DNA of 64,000 nucleotides from Paracoccus methylovorus (lineage in GTDB: Bacteria; Pseudomonadota; Alphaproteobacteria; Rhodobacterales; Rhodobacteraceae). The stretch is taken from assembly GCF_016919705.1 (NCBI RefSeq), contig NZ_CP070372.1, forward strand, positions 124,001-188,000, written 5' to 3'. The notes beneath the pieces were generated by a model that searched no databases, was not told the origin of the DNA, and saw nothing but the letters and a program-made list of their open reading frames with translations. Position 1 is the stretch's first letter. The number at the start of each line of letters is the position of its first letter. Position numbers and translations under genes: made by a program. Shown in pieces: positions 8,390-16,675 of this stretch.

Positions 8390-8878
8390 TTATGCTGACG
8401 CGGCTGGAGCCCGGTATTCTCCGCCTTTCACCATCAGCGCCCAAACGATGCGCGCCACTTTGTTGGCCAGCGCCACGCGCACCAGCATTGGCGGCTTGCG
8501 TGACAGCATCCCACCCAGCCATGTCCGGGGGCGGGCGGAAGCGTGGACATGCCGTTTGATGATGACGCTGTTGGCGCCGAGGATCAGCAGTCGCCGGAGG
8601 GACCGTTCTCCCATTCTGGTCGTCGCCCCGAGGCGCTGCTTGCCGCCGGTCGAATGCTGGCGCGGCACCAGTCCCAGCCGGGCGATCTCCCGCCCCCAGA
8701 AATGCGAGCCGCCACAGGCTGCCATCGCAACGGTGCATAGCGCAATTACGCTGAAAAACTCCAGCACCTGCGCTCGCCGCAGCTTCTTGCGCAGAACCGT
8801 GCGGCCTGCGCCATCGGCACCATGGACCTGAAACACATTCTTCGCCAGATCGAGACCGACAGTGATAATCTCCGACAT
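8390..8878 (-). pseudogene. IS110-family transposase with a large in-frame internal deletion
   Basis: The N-terminus (MSEIITVGLDLAKNVFQVHG) and the C-terminus (GLVPRQHSTGGKQRLG...RRLLILGANSVI...ALANKVARIVWALM) are classic IS110 blocks, but they are joined directly, giving about 162 residues where some 340 are expected. The missing middle includes the rest of the N-terminal DEDD nuclease domain and the start of the serine-bearing C-terminal domain. The fusion stays in frame. It cannot be a functional DEDD recombinase. Confidence 0.85.
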
Positions 8879-8969
8879 GACCGCTCCCCTTTGTGGAGCG
8901 TTGCAGACCCACCTTGGCACACAGATGCCGCCGGGGGGCGGTTACATCATCAGAGCCAAGAGGGGGCAG

Positions 8970-9914
8970 TCATGACAGTGATGAGCTTTGAACGTGAGTT
9001 GTTTGGGCGTCTTCCTGCACCAGATCTTTCAGGATGTTCAAGAAATTCCCAAGCGTCGGAGAAGGGTCATTTTCGCGGTAGATTGCATGGAGCGGGATTT
9101 TGGGGCGCGCGCCGCTAATGCTTTTGAAGATCACGTTGCGCTGCGCGATATGGCGCATGCTTGTAGGCAGAAGTGCCACGCCCATGTTCGCACCTACTAG
9201 GCTAAGAAGCGTTTGCACCTCGACCACCTGTTGACGGATCTGGGGAATAAAGCCGGCCTGCACGCAACAGGCATAAAGATAATCTGCAAATCGGGATTTT
9301 TGCAGGCCGAACATGACGAAAGGCTGCTCGCGAAGATCGGTCAGGGCCAGTGAGGGCCGGTCTGCGAGAGGATGTGCGCGGGGCAGCGCAATCATAAGGT
9401 CCTCTTCCATGATCTTTTCCTGGTGCAGCCCCTCTTGTTGAGGCGGCATGCGGAACAGGCAGACGTCGATCTGTTTTTCAAGAAGTCCCTGAATCTGCAG
9501 GTTCGGCGGAAGTTCATGAAGCGTCCATTGCGTATCCGGGTACCGTTCGCGGAATTTTTCAAGTGCGATGGGGACCACGCCGACTAGAGATGAACTTATG
9601 ACGCCGATCTCTAGCCTTCCGACTTCGCCCTGCGCGGTCTGGCGGGCGATGGTCACGGCTTTTTCCAACTGGCCGAAAATGGCAGGAACTTGCTCGCGAA
9701 AGACATGGCCAGCGGGCGTCAATTCAACATTGTGCCGGCCGCGCGAAAACAGTGCAAAGCCAAGGCTCTCCTCCAACTGACGGATCTGCTGGCTTAGAGG
9801 CGGCTGCGACATGTTCAGCCTTTTTGCCGCCCGGCTGAAATGTAGCTCTTCTGAAAGAACCAGGAAATAGCGCAGCGTCCTGAGATTGAACTGACGGATG
9901 TCCAGTTTGTTCAT
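8970..9914 (-). CDS. LysR-family transcriptional regulator
   Basis: A 314-residue LysR-type regulator with an N-terminal winged helix-turn-helix (LRYFLVLSEELHFSRAAKRL then MSQPPLSQQIRQLEESLGF) and a periplasmic-binding-protein-like effector domain from about residue 95. The family is the CatM/BenM/CbnR type, whose members often sense an aromatic pathway intermediate. It is divergent from the amidohydrolase-UbiD operon across 223 bp, so it is the likely activator of that operon. I could not pick out a convincing T-N11-A operator in the intergenic region by eye. Confidence 0.92.
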   Translation of the reverse strand: MNKLDIRQFNLRTLRYFLVLSEELHFSRAAKRLNMSQPPLSQQIRQLEESLGFALFSRGRHNVELTPAGHVFREQVPAIFGQLEKAVTIARQTAQGEVGRLEIGVISSSLVGVVPIALEKFRERYPDTQWTLHELPPNLQIQGLLEKQIDVCLFRMPPQQEGLHQEKIMEEDLMIALPRAHPLADRPSLALTDLREQPFVMFGLQKSRFADYLYACCVQAGFIPQIRQQVVEVQTLLSLVGANMGVALLPTSMRHIAQRNVIFKSISGARPKIPLHAIYRENDPSPTLGNFLNILKDLVQEDAQTTHVQSSSLS

Positions 9915-10137
9915 ATCGAAAACCTATCACCATCCCCTTAAACGGATATTATACGTCTCAACTCTCTCATGTGAAGGTGGAATCCGAGGGGAATCACTGC
10001 TGTCAATGAAAGTCGGTCGCAAGATGACCGAGGGCCGCCGGGCGGCGCTAGGCAGGCCACGGCCTGTCCAAGAGGGAAGACACAGCGGTTTTCCGAACAG
10101 TCGGCCCGGCAGGGGTCGCGCTAAAAGGAGACCTGGC

Positions 10138-11079
10138 ATGATCATAGACACAAGCTGCTATCCGACCGATCTGGTCGATCTTGCGTGGCAGCATGATGGC
10201 GACCCGTTCACCGGCGAACGGCTTATCCAGATGATGGACGGTCCTTACACGATCAATGGCAAACCGCGCCGGATCGACAAGGCCTTTATCCAGCCGCCAC
10301 AGGGCAACACCATCTACACTTGGACTGACGGCGATCTGGATGGCCGCCAGTCCATCGACGCCTATATGGCCTATACGCTGAAAATGGTTCAGAAATATCC
10401 CGACCGTTTCATCGGCTGTTTCGTCTATAACCCGCGCTGCGGAGTCCAGAACGGCGTCGAGGCAATCGAACGCTACGTCAAGGAACACGGCTTCAAGATG
10501 GTGCAGTTCCAGGCGAACATGCACGCTTACCGCCCCGACCGTGCCAAGGACTGGATACGTCCTGCATTGGATAAATGCGCCGAGCTTGGGGTTCTGGTGA
10601 AGGTCCACACCGGCGACGGACCCTACAGCATCCCGACCGAGTGGATTCCGATGATTAAGGAATATCCGCAGGTCAATTTCATCATGGCCCATTTCGGTGT
10701 CCAGACCGGCGGCGTCTATTGCTTTGAACCATTCCAGTGGGCGATGGAATTCCCCAATGTCTATTGCGAAAGCAGTTGGTGCCTGCAGTCGCGGATCGTC
10801 GAATTCGCCAAGGAACTGCCGACGCACAAGATCCTTTACGGATCCGACACGCCCCCGAACGAGCCGGGCATGTGGCTGAACCTGCTTGAGGTTCTGTGCC
10901 ACGAACCTCCGCAGGGCATGAACCTCGATGAAACCACACTCGAGGATTACCTCGGCAACAATCTGGCCCGGATGATCGGTATCGAACCCACCCCTCAGCC
11001 AGCCACCTACGAAGATGCAGTCGCGGAGCTAGAGCGCCATGGCATCAAGAACCAGCACTATCTGGCCACGCTCGTCTAA
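10138..11079 (+). CDS. Amidohydrolase-fold protein lacking the HxH metal site (ACMSD-like paralogue 1)
   Basis: A 313-residue TIM-barrel protein of the amidohydrolase superfamily, related to 2-amino-3-carboxymuconate-6-semialdehyde decarboxylase and gamma-resorcylate decarboxylase. It is clearly paralogous to the next gene, with shared blocks such as HTGDGPYSIPT and LEDYLGNN. The first-strand HxH metal ligands are replaced: the N-terminus reads MIIDTSCYPTD, where the paralogue has MIIDTHLHPTN. The later ligands (H in VHTGDG, H in MAHFGVQTGG, D in GSDTPPN) remain. This suggests altered metal use or a non-catalytic partner in a mixed oligomer. AAAAGGAG sits 8 bp before ATG 10138, and the paralogue follows after 17 bp. 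Confidence 0.85.
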   Translation: MIIDTSCYPTDLVDLAWQHDGDPFTGERLIQMMDGPYTINGKPRRIDKAFIQPPQGNTIYTWTDGDLDGRQSIDAYMAYTLKMVQKYPDRFIGCFVYNPRCGVQNGVEAIERYVKEHGFKMVQFQANMHAYRPDRAKDWIRPALDKCAELGVLVKVHTGDGPYSIPTEWIPMIKEYPQVNFIMAHFGVQTGGVYCFEPFQWAMEFPNVYCESSWCLQSRIVEFAKELPTHKILYGSDTPPNEPGMWLNLLEVLCHEPPQGMNLDETTLEDYLGNNLARMIGIEPTPQPATYEDAVAELERHGIKNQHYLATLV

Positions 11080-11096
11080 GTACCGCGGAGAAGAAA

Positions 11097-12002
11097 ATGA
11101 TCATCGACACTCACCTGCATCCGACCAATCTGGTCGACGAAGCCTGGCGCCACACCGGCGAGCCCTTCACCGGCGAGCGGATGCTGAAGCTGATGGACGG
11201 CCCTTACATGATCAACGGCAAGCCGCGCCGGATCGACATGGGCTTTATCCAGCCCCCGCCCGGAAATACCGGTTATCGCGACGGGAACCGGCGCGGTCGT
11301 GAGGGCATCCGCGACTACATGGCCTATGTGGCCGAGCTGTGCCAGAAATACCCGGACCGGTTCATCGGCAACTTCAACTTCAACCCGCGCTGGGGGCCGG
11401 AAGAAGGCGCCGCCGAACTGGAGTTCCATGTCAAGGAATATGGCTTCAAGATGCTGAAGCTGCATTCCAACATGCATGGCTATCGCCCCGACCGCGCGCT
11501 GGAGTGGTTGCGCCCCGCGATGCGCAAATGCGCCGAACTGGGCGTGGTGGTGCTGATCCATACGGGCGACGGGCCCTATTCCATCCCGACGCAGTTCTAT
11601 CCGATCATTCGCGAATTCCCGATGGTCAACTTCATCATCGGCCATTTCGGCATCCAGACCGGCGGCAACTATTCCTTTGAGGCCTTCTGGATGGCGATGG
11701 ACACGCCCAACGTCTATTGCGAATCTGGTTGGTGCTTTCAGTCGCGGATCGTGGAGTTCGCCAAGCAACTGCCGCCCCACAAGATCGTCTTCGGCACCGA
11801 CTCGCCGCCGAACAACCCCGGCATGTGGCTGCGCGAGCTTGAGGTTCTGTGTTCGCCCGAACCGCAGGGGATGAACCTCAGCGAGGACATTCTGGAAGAC
11901 TATCTCGGCAACAATATTGCCCGTCTTGTCGGCATCGAACCTACCAAACCTCCCAAGGATTTGGCCGAGGCCGAGAAGCGTCTCACGGCGACCTACGTCT
12001 GA
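11097..12002 (+). CDS. Amidohydrolase, ACMSD/gamma-resorcylate-decarboxylase-like (paralogue 2, full metal site)
   Basis: A 301-residue amidohydrolase-superfamily protein with all expected metal ligands: H6 and H8 in DTHLHP, H155 in IHTGDG, H183 in GHFGIQTGG and D235 in GTDSPPN. Relatives perform metal-dependent decarboxylation or hydrolysis of ring or ring-cleavage acids in the cytoplasm. It sits 17 bp behind its HxH-less paralogue and 61 bp ahead of ubiD. The pair plus UbiD/UbiX implies that a carboxylated cyclic substrate is handled by both metal-dependent and prenylated-flavin chemistry. The exact reaction cannot be assigned. Confidence 0.88.
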   Translation: MIIDTHLHPTNLVDEAWRHTGEPFTGERMLKLMDGPYMINGKPRRIDMGFIQPPPGNTGYRDGNRRGREGIRDYMAYVAELCQKYPDRFIGNFNFNPRWGPEEGAAELEFHVKEYGFKMLKLHSNMHGYRPDRALEWLRPAMRKCAELGVVVLIHTGDGPYSIPTQFYPIIREFPMVNFIIGHFGIQTGGNYSFEAFWMAMDTPNVYCESGWCFQSRIVEFAKQLPPHKIVFGTDSPPNNPGMWLRELEVLCSPEPQGMNLSEDILEDYLGNNIARLVGIEPTKPPKDLAEAEKRLTATYV

Positions 12003-12063
12003 GACGGCGGGGGTGCGGGGCCGATTTCCCGCACCCCAAGTCACCAACCAATATGAGGGCGAG

Positions 12064-13443
12064 ATGCGCGATTCCCAGGATTTCCAGACCTTTGCAGCCG
12101 ATTATCGCGACCGATTTCCTGATGACGTCCTAAGCGTTTCAACGCCCTTGGCCGATGGGCAAGAGATCACCGCGATTGTCGAGGCCCTGTCGCGTGATGG
12201 TCGTGCGCCGATGCTTTGCTTCGATCAGGTTCCCGGCAGCGACGTTCCTGTGGCAACCAATGTATTCGCCTCGCGCGACCGAATTGCCCGCATCCTTGGC
12301 ACGGATCACGCAAACCTTCATGCCGAATATCAGCGCCGTGCGAATACCCCGATCACGCCGGTTCTTGTCGAGGACGGCCCGGTGACCGAGGTGGTGACCG
12401 AGGGCGATGCGGTCGATCTGGCCAACCTGCCGATGCTGCGCCATTTCGACAGCGACCGAGGCCCCTATGTCACCAACGCGATCATCGTCGCCTCGGACCC
12501 TGAAACCGGAATTGCCAACCTGAGCTATCACCGCTCGATGCGCCATGCGCAGAATGCGCTGGCCACCAGCCTGCATTCCCGCGGCCACCTTTGGCGTATG
12601 TATCAGGCGGCGCAAGAGCGGGGCAAACCGCTGCCGGTCGCCATGGTCATCGGCTCTCATCCGCTGTTCATGCTGGCGGCATCGGCCCGCGTTGCCTATG
12701 GCGTCGATGAACGCGCGGTGGCAGGTGCGCTGATGGGCGCGCCCCTGCAGATGATTGCAACACCCTGTCACGGAATAGGCGTGCCGGCTGCCGCCGAGAT
12801 CGTGCTGGAGGGTCATCTCGACCCCGAGGCGCATGTGGCGGAAGGGCCCTTTGGCGAATTTTCGGGCTATTCCTCGGATCGTTCCACCAACACCCTGTTC
12901 AACGTCACCGCGATCCTGCGCAAACGTGCGCCTTGGCTCGTCGATGTGGTCGGCGGTGCGACGGACGAGCATCTCAACCTTGCGCGCCTGCCACGTGAAG
13001 CCGAAATGTACGAGAAGCTGAAGGCCCGTTTCCCCTCGGTCACCGGGTTGCATTACCCGACCTCGGGCACGCACTTCCATTGTTATGTCCGTCTGAAACA
13101 GTCCCGCCCTGGCGAGGCGCGTCAGGTCATGCTGGGCCTGCTGGGCTGGGACCCCTATCTGAAAACCGTGATCGCGGTCGATGACGATGTCGACGTCACC
13201 CAAGACAGTCAGGTCCTGTGGGCCCTTGCCACGCATTTTCAGCCGCATCGCGATATGTTCACCATCGACGGCCTGCCGGGTAGTCCACTCGACCCGTCAT
13301 CCACCGCAGACGGCACGACCTCGCGGCTGGCGCTGGACGCGACACGCGGCCCGGATTTCCACGGCATCCGCGCGACGTTAAGCGCCCAAGCGCAGGCCAA
13401 GGCGCAGACAATCCTGCGTCAGTTGGCGGGGGCAAGATCGTGA
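12064..13443 (+). CDS. ubiD: UbiD-family prenylated-FMN-dependent decarboxylase
   Basis: About 459 residues with the UbiD family layout. The conserved EGPFGEFSGY block carries the two glutamates of the catalytic Glu-Arg-Glu network, and the metal/cofactor region is present around GIANLSYHRSMRHAQN. UbiD enzymes reversibly decarboxylate aromatic, heteroaromatic or conjugated acids using prenylated FMN. ATG 12064 is chosen because GAGGGCGAG precedes it; upstream in-frame sequence belongs to the preceding gene region. The ubiX start overlaps its stop (GTGA), so cofactor supply is coupled. Next to an NCS2-type base permease, an N-heteroaromatic carboxylate is a plausible substrate, but this is inference. 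Confidence 0.9.
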   Translation: MRDSQDFQTFAADYRDRFPDDVLSVSTPLADGQEITAIVEALSRDGRAPMLCFDQVPGSDVPVATNVFASRDRIARILGTDHANLHAEYQRRANTPITPVLVEDGPVTEVVTEGDAVDLANLPMLRHFDSDRGPYVTNAIIVASDPETGIANLSYHRSMRHAQNALATSLHSRGHLWRMYQAAQERGKPLPVAMVIGSHPLFMLAASARVAYGVDERAVAGALMGAPLQMIATPCHGIGVPAAAEIVLEGHLDPEAHVAEGPFGEFSGYSSDRSTNTLFNVTAILRKRAPWLVDVVGGATDEHLNLARLPREAEMYEKLKARFPSVTGLHYPTSGTHFHCYVRLKQSRPGEARQVMLGLLGWDPYLKTVIAVDDDVDVTQDSQVLWALATHFQPHRDMFTIDGLPGSPLDPSSTADGTTSRLALDATRGPDFHGIRATLSAQAQAKAQTILRQLAGARS

Positions 13444-14036
13444 ACGCCCATCATGTCCCCCGCCAGGAATCTCCGCCACGGATGGCTGTGGGGATCAGTG
13501 GCGCCTCGGGCTTCCTCTACGGCCTGCGCCTGCTGGAGATGCTGCGCGAGCTTGGGATCGAAACCCATGTCACCGTAACCCGCGCCGCGCTTCTGACCAT
13601 GGTACACGAAACTTCGTTCAAGCTGTCGGATGTCGAGGCCCGCGCGGATTTTCTTTACCGACCCGACGATGTCGCCGCCAGCATCTCAAGCGGTTCATTC
13701 AAGACCATGGGGATGATCATCGCGCCATGTTCGATGAAAACCCTGGCCGAGATCGCGCAAGGCGTCACCTCTGGCCTTGCCAGTCGCGCCGCCGAGGTGA
13801 CGCTGAAGGAACGCCGCAAACTGGTTCTTTTGGCGCGCGAAACGCCGCTGACGCAAAGCCACCTGACGAACATGCTGACGGTCACGCAGATGGGCGCGAT
13901 CGTCGCCCCGCCGGTCCCTGCCTTTTACGCCAAGCCCGAAAGTATCGACGATCTGGTCGATCAGACGCTGGGGCGCGTGCTGGACCTTTTCGATCTCGAC
14001 GCGGCGCAAGTGCGGCGTTGGGTCAAGACGCCTTGA
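13440..14036 (+). CDS. ubiX: UbiX-family flavin prenyltransferase
   Basis: A 198-residue flavoprotein of the UbiX/Pad1 family that makes prenylated FMN from FMN and dimethylallyl (mono)phosphate for UbiD. Diagnostic segments are the phosphate-binding GISGASGFLYGLRLLEML at about residue 18, the central IIAPCSMKTLAEIAQGV and the C-terminal KLVLLARETPLTQSHLTNML. Translation probably begins at GTG 13440, whose last two bases start the ubiD stop (GTGA); an ATG at 13482 would give a 14-residue-shorter protein. A dedicated copy beside ubiD is typical of catabolic rather than ubiquinone UbiD systems. Confidence 0.93.
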   Translation: MNAHHVPRQESPPRMAVGISGASGFLYGLRLLEMLRELGIETHVTVTRAALLTMVHETSFKLSDVEARADFLYRPDDVAASISSGSFKTMGMIIAPCSMKTLAEIAQGVTSGLASRAAEVTLKERRKLVLLARETPLTQSHLTNMLTVTQMGAIVAPPVPAFYAKPESIDDLVDQTLGRVLDLFDLDAAQVRRWVKTP

Positions 14037-14055
14037 ACAAATCTGGGAGGAAAAC

Positions 14056-15099
14056 ATGCAGAAATCAGTCAAAGACAAGATTCCGGTCACCGTGCTGACG
14101 GGTTTCCTTGGGTCGGGCAAGACCACCTTGCTGAACTATATCCTGAAGGAAAACCACGGCATGAAGATCGCCGTGATCGAGAACGAATTCGGTGAGATCG
14201 GAATCGATGGCGATCTGGTCGTTGGCAGCACCGAGGAAATCTTCGAAATGACCAACGGCTGCGTTTGCTGCGTTGCCGAGGCTCGTGACGATCTTTTGCG
14301 CGTGATCCGCCAGTTGCTGGAACGTCCCGACCGTCTGGATCATATCATCATCGAGACGAGCGGTCTGGCCGATCCCTATCCCGTGGCGCAGACCTTCTTT
14401 CTTGACGATCCGATCCGCGAGGAAACCAATCTGGACGGTGTCATTGCGCTGGTCGATGCCAAGCACATCCTGCGTCATCTGGACGACGGAAAGGTCGATG
14501 CTTTCGACAATCAGGCCGTGGACCAGATCGTCTGTGCGGATCGTATCGTCATCAACAAGATCGACATCGCGACCGAGGATGAGATTGCCGAGGTCACCGC
14601 GCGCGTGCAGCAGTTGAACGAGACTGCCGAGATCGTGCGGTCGAGTTTCGCGCAGATCGACTTGGGCAAGATACTGGGTCTTGCGGCCTTTGACCGCAAT
14701 CGCAAGATGGCGGCGGATATCGGGCTGGACCCTCCTGATCACGACCATGCGCATCATCACCCTGCGCCCTGGGACAAGGATGCAAGCCACACCCATGACG
14801 CATCCGTCACCTCGGTCGGGATCGAATTGCCCGGCCATATGGACGCCACGGCGATGGCCCGCTGGGTGCAGGAACTCAAGGGGCAGGACACCGCCGATCT
14901 GTTCCGGATGAAGGGAATCTTTTCTGTCAAGGATGACGACTACTGCTACGTTCTGCACGGCGTACATAGTGAGATCGAATTCCGCCCCAACCATCCTTGG
15001 GCGGATGAGATCAGGTGCAACAAAATGATCTTCATTGGTCGAAATCTGGACCGTGCCGCATTGCAGGCACGTCTGGCCGAATGCGTGGCTGCCGCCTGA
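14056..15099 (+). CDS. CobW/COG0523-family metal-chaperone GTPase
   Basis: A 347-residue G3E-family GTPase. The P-loop is GFLGSGKTT, the metal-binding CxCC motif is NGCVCCV, and the NKxD-type motif is INKID; a C-terminal CobW domain follows. A histidine-rich stretch (DHDHAHHHPAPWDKD...HTHD) lies at about residues 230-250. COG0523 proteins deliver zinc or another metal to client enzymes. Here the obvious clients are the metal-dependent amidohydrolase and the deaminase-like enzyme of the same operon. It starts 19 bp after ubiX behind GGGAGG. Confidence 0.9.
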   Translation: MQKSVKDKIPVTVLTGFLGSGKTTLLNYILKENHGMKIAVIENEFGEIGIDGDLVVGSTEEIFEMTNGCVCCVAEARDDLLRVIRQLLERPDRLDHIIIETSGLADPYPVAQTFFLDDPIREETNLDGVIALVDAKHILRHLDDGKVDAFDNQAVDQIVCADRIVINKIDIATEDEIAEVTARVQQLNETAEIVRSSFAQIDLGKILGLAAFDRNRKMAADIGLDPPDHDHAHHHPAPWDKDASHTHDASVTSVGIELPGHMDATAMARWVQELKGQDTADLFRMKGIFSVKDDDYCYVLHGVHSEIEFRPNHPWADEIRCNKMIFIGRNLDRAALQARLAECVAAA

Positions 15100-15169
15100 G
15101 GGAGAGACAGGCGGCTTCGCGCGAATATTCAGCCGAAAGCTGAAAAACAATAATCCCAGGGAGGGGATA

Positions 15170-16564
15170 ATGGCGAAAGGAATACATCCGGTTGATGAGG
15201 TCCTGCCGGTAAGGCAGATGCTTGCTCTGGCGCTTCAGCACCTGGCCGTCTCATATGTCGGCTCGGTCGCGGTTCCGTTGATTATCGCCAGCGCGTTGGG
15301 CTTCAGCCAGAGCGAAACCATCCTGCTGATCAGCGCGACTTTCTTCTGCTCGGGGATCGCCACGCTTTTGCAAACTATCGGCTTCTGGCGCTTTGGCGTC
15401 AGGCTGCCGATCATGAACGGCGTCGCGTTCAGCAGCGTCTCGGCGATCATCGCCGTCGGCACCATGCCGGGCGTGGGAATCGCCGGCGTCTGCGGCGCGG
15501 TGATGCTGGGCGGTGTCTGCATCATGTTGATTGCTCCAATCGCGGGACGCCTGCGGCGGTTCTTTCCGCCGGTCGTCACGGGGTGCATCGTGACCGCGAT
15601 CGGTGTGCAGCTGTTGCCGGTTGCCTATCAATGGGCCGGTGGCGGTCATGGAAGTGCGAATTTCGGTAATCCCGGCTATCTGGCCATCGCCATGCTGGTG
15701 CTGATCGTGATCCTTGCCTGCAACCGCTTTGGCTCGGCCCTTGTCAGCAATCTTGCGGTGCTGTGCGGTCTGGCTGTCGGCGCGCTGGTCGCCGTGCTGT
15801 TCGGCATGGGCGACCTGACCCCCGTGCGCGAGGCGCCGTGGCTGATCGTTCCGACCCCGTTCGAGTTCGGCCTGCCCACCTTTGCGATACTGCCCTTTGT
15901 CACCATCCTGATCGTCATGCTGGTCCAGACAGTTGAATCGATGGGCCTGTTCATCTCGATCGGCGACATCGTCGACAAAGAGGTCGCGCCCGAGCAGGTG
16001 GCAGACGGCATTCGTGCCAATGGCCTTGCCAGCGCCGTGGCGGGTGTCTTTGCCGGCTTCCCCTTTATTGCACATATGGAGAACGTGGGCCTTGTCATTC
16101 TGAGTGGGGTGCGCAGCCGCTGGGTCGTAGCTTTGTGCGGCCTGATCTTCTGCGTCGTCGCCTTTTTCCCCAAGTTCGGCGCCATCCTTGCAGCAGTTCC
16201 GGCTCCGGCTTTGGGCGGGGCAGGAATTGCCATGTTCGGGATCGTGGCCGCAGCCGGGATTCAGTCTCTGGCAAAGGTCGATTATGCGAACAACCGCTAT
16301 AATATGCTGATCGTTGCCCTGACTTTGGCGATTGCCTTCATCCCGATCCTGTCGCCGGGCCTGCTGGAGCAGCTTCCGAAATGGTCGCAGTCGGTCCTGC
16401 ACAGCAGCGTCGTCGTCGCCTGCCTTGTCTCGGTCACGCTGAACCTGCTTTTGAACGGGGCAGGGGGCGATTGCGACCATGCGCATCACCCGCTGCACCG
16501 CAACCCTGAGAGCGGCCCTTCCACGGACGAGCTTGGGTCAATGAAAATGCAAGCGAACGTCTGA
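15170..16564 (+). CDS. NCS2-family nucleobase-type permease
   Basis: A 464-residue membrane protein with the 12-14 hydrophobic segments of the nucleobase:cation symporter-2 (uracil/xanthine permease) family. It begins with the QH motif (ALALQHLAVSYVG) in the first helix and has TVESMGLFISIGDIV in the substrate-binding region, where ETTGD-like sequences are usual. Family members import purines, pyrimidines or related N-heterocycles with protons. ATG 15170 follows GGGAGGGG. The C-terminal tail is unusually histidine-rich (DCDHAHHPLHRN), echoing the CobW neighbour. Its place in the UbiD operon makes it the probable importer of the pathway substrate. Confidence 0.9.
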   Translation: MAKGIHPVDEVLPVRQMLALALQHLAVSYVGSVAVPLIIASALGFSQSETILLISATFFCSGIATLLQTIGFWRFGVRLPIMNGVAFSSVSAIIAVGTMPGVGIAGVCGAVMLGGVCIMLIAPIAGRLRRFFPPVVTGCIVTAIGVQLLPVAYQWAGGGHGSANFGNPGYLAIAMLVLIVILACNRFGSALVSNLAVLCGLAVGALVAVLFGMGDLTPVREAPWLIVPTPFEFGLPTFAILPFVTILIVMLVQTVESMGLFISIGDIVDKEVAPEQVADGIRANGLASAVAGVFAGFPFIAHMENVGLVILSGVRSRWVVALCGLIFCVVAFFPKFGAILAAVPAPALGGAGIAMFGIVAAAGIQSLAKVDYANNRYNMLIVALTLAIAFIPILSPGLLEQLPKWSQSVLHSSVVVACLVSVTLNLLLNGAGGDCDHAHHPLHRNPESGPSTDELGSMKMQANV

Positions 16565-16566
16565 AA

Positions 16567-16596
16567 AACCGGGCCGGGGTAAGAAACGCCCCGGTT
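16567..16596 (+). terminator. Stem-loop after the NCS2 permease
   Basis: AACCGGG (16567-16573) pairs with CCCGGTT (16590-16596); an alternative inner pairing is CCGGGG with CCCCGG. The hairpin begins 3 bp after the permease stop and may attenuate transcription into the following deaminase-like gene. There is no strong T-run. Confidence 0.35.
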
Positions 16597-16675
16597 CCCC
16601 TTACTGATCCGAGTGCCGTCCTGCGCGCATCGTGCCAACGGCCGCGCCTAGTCCCCGCCAAGACCGAGGCCCGAT

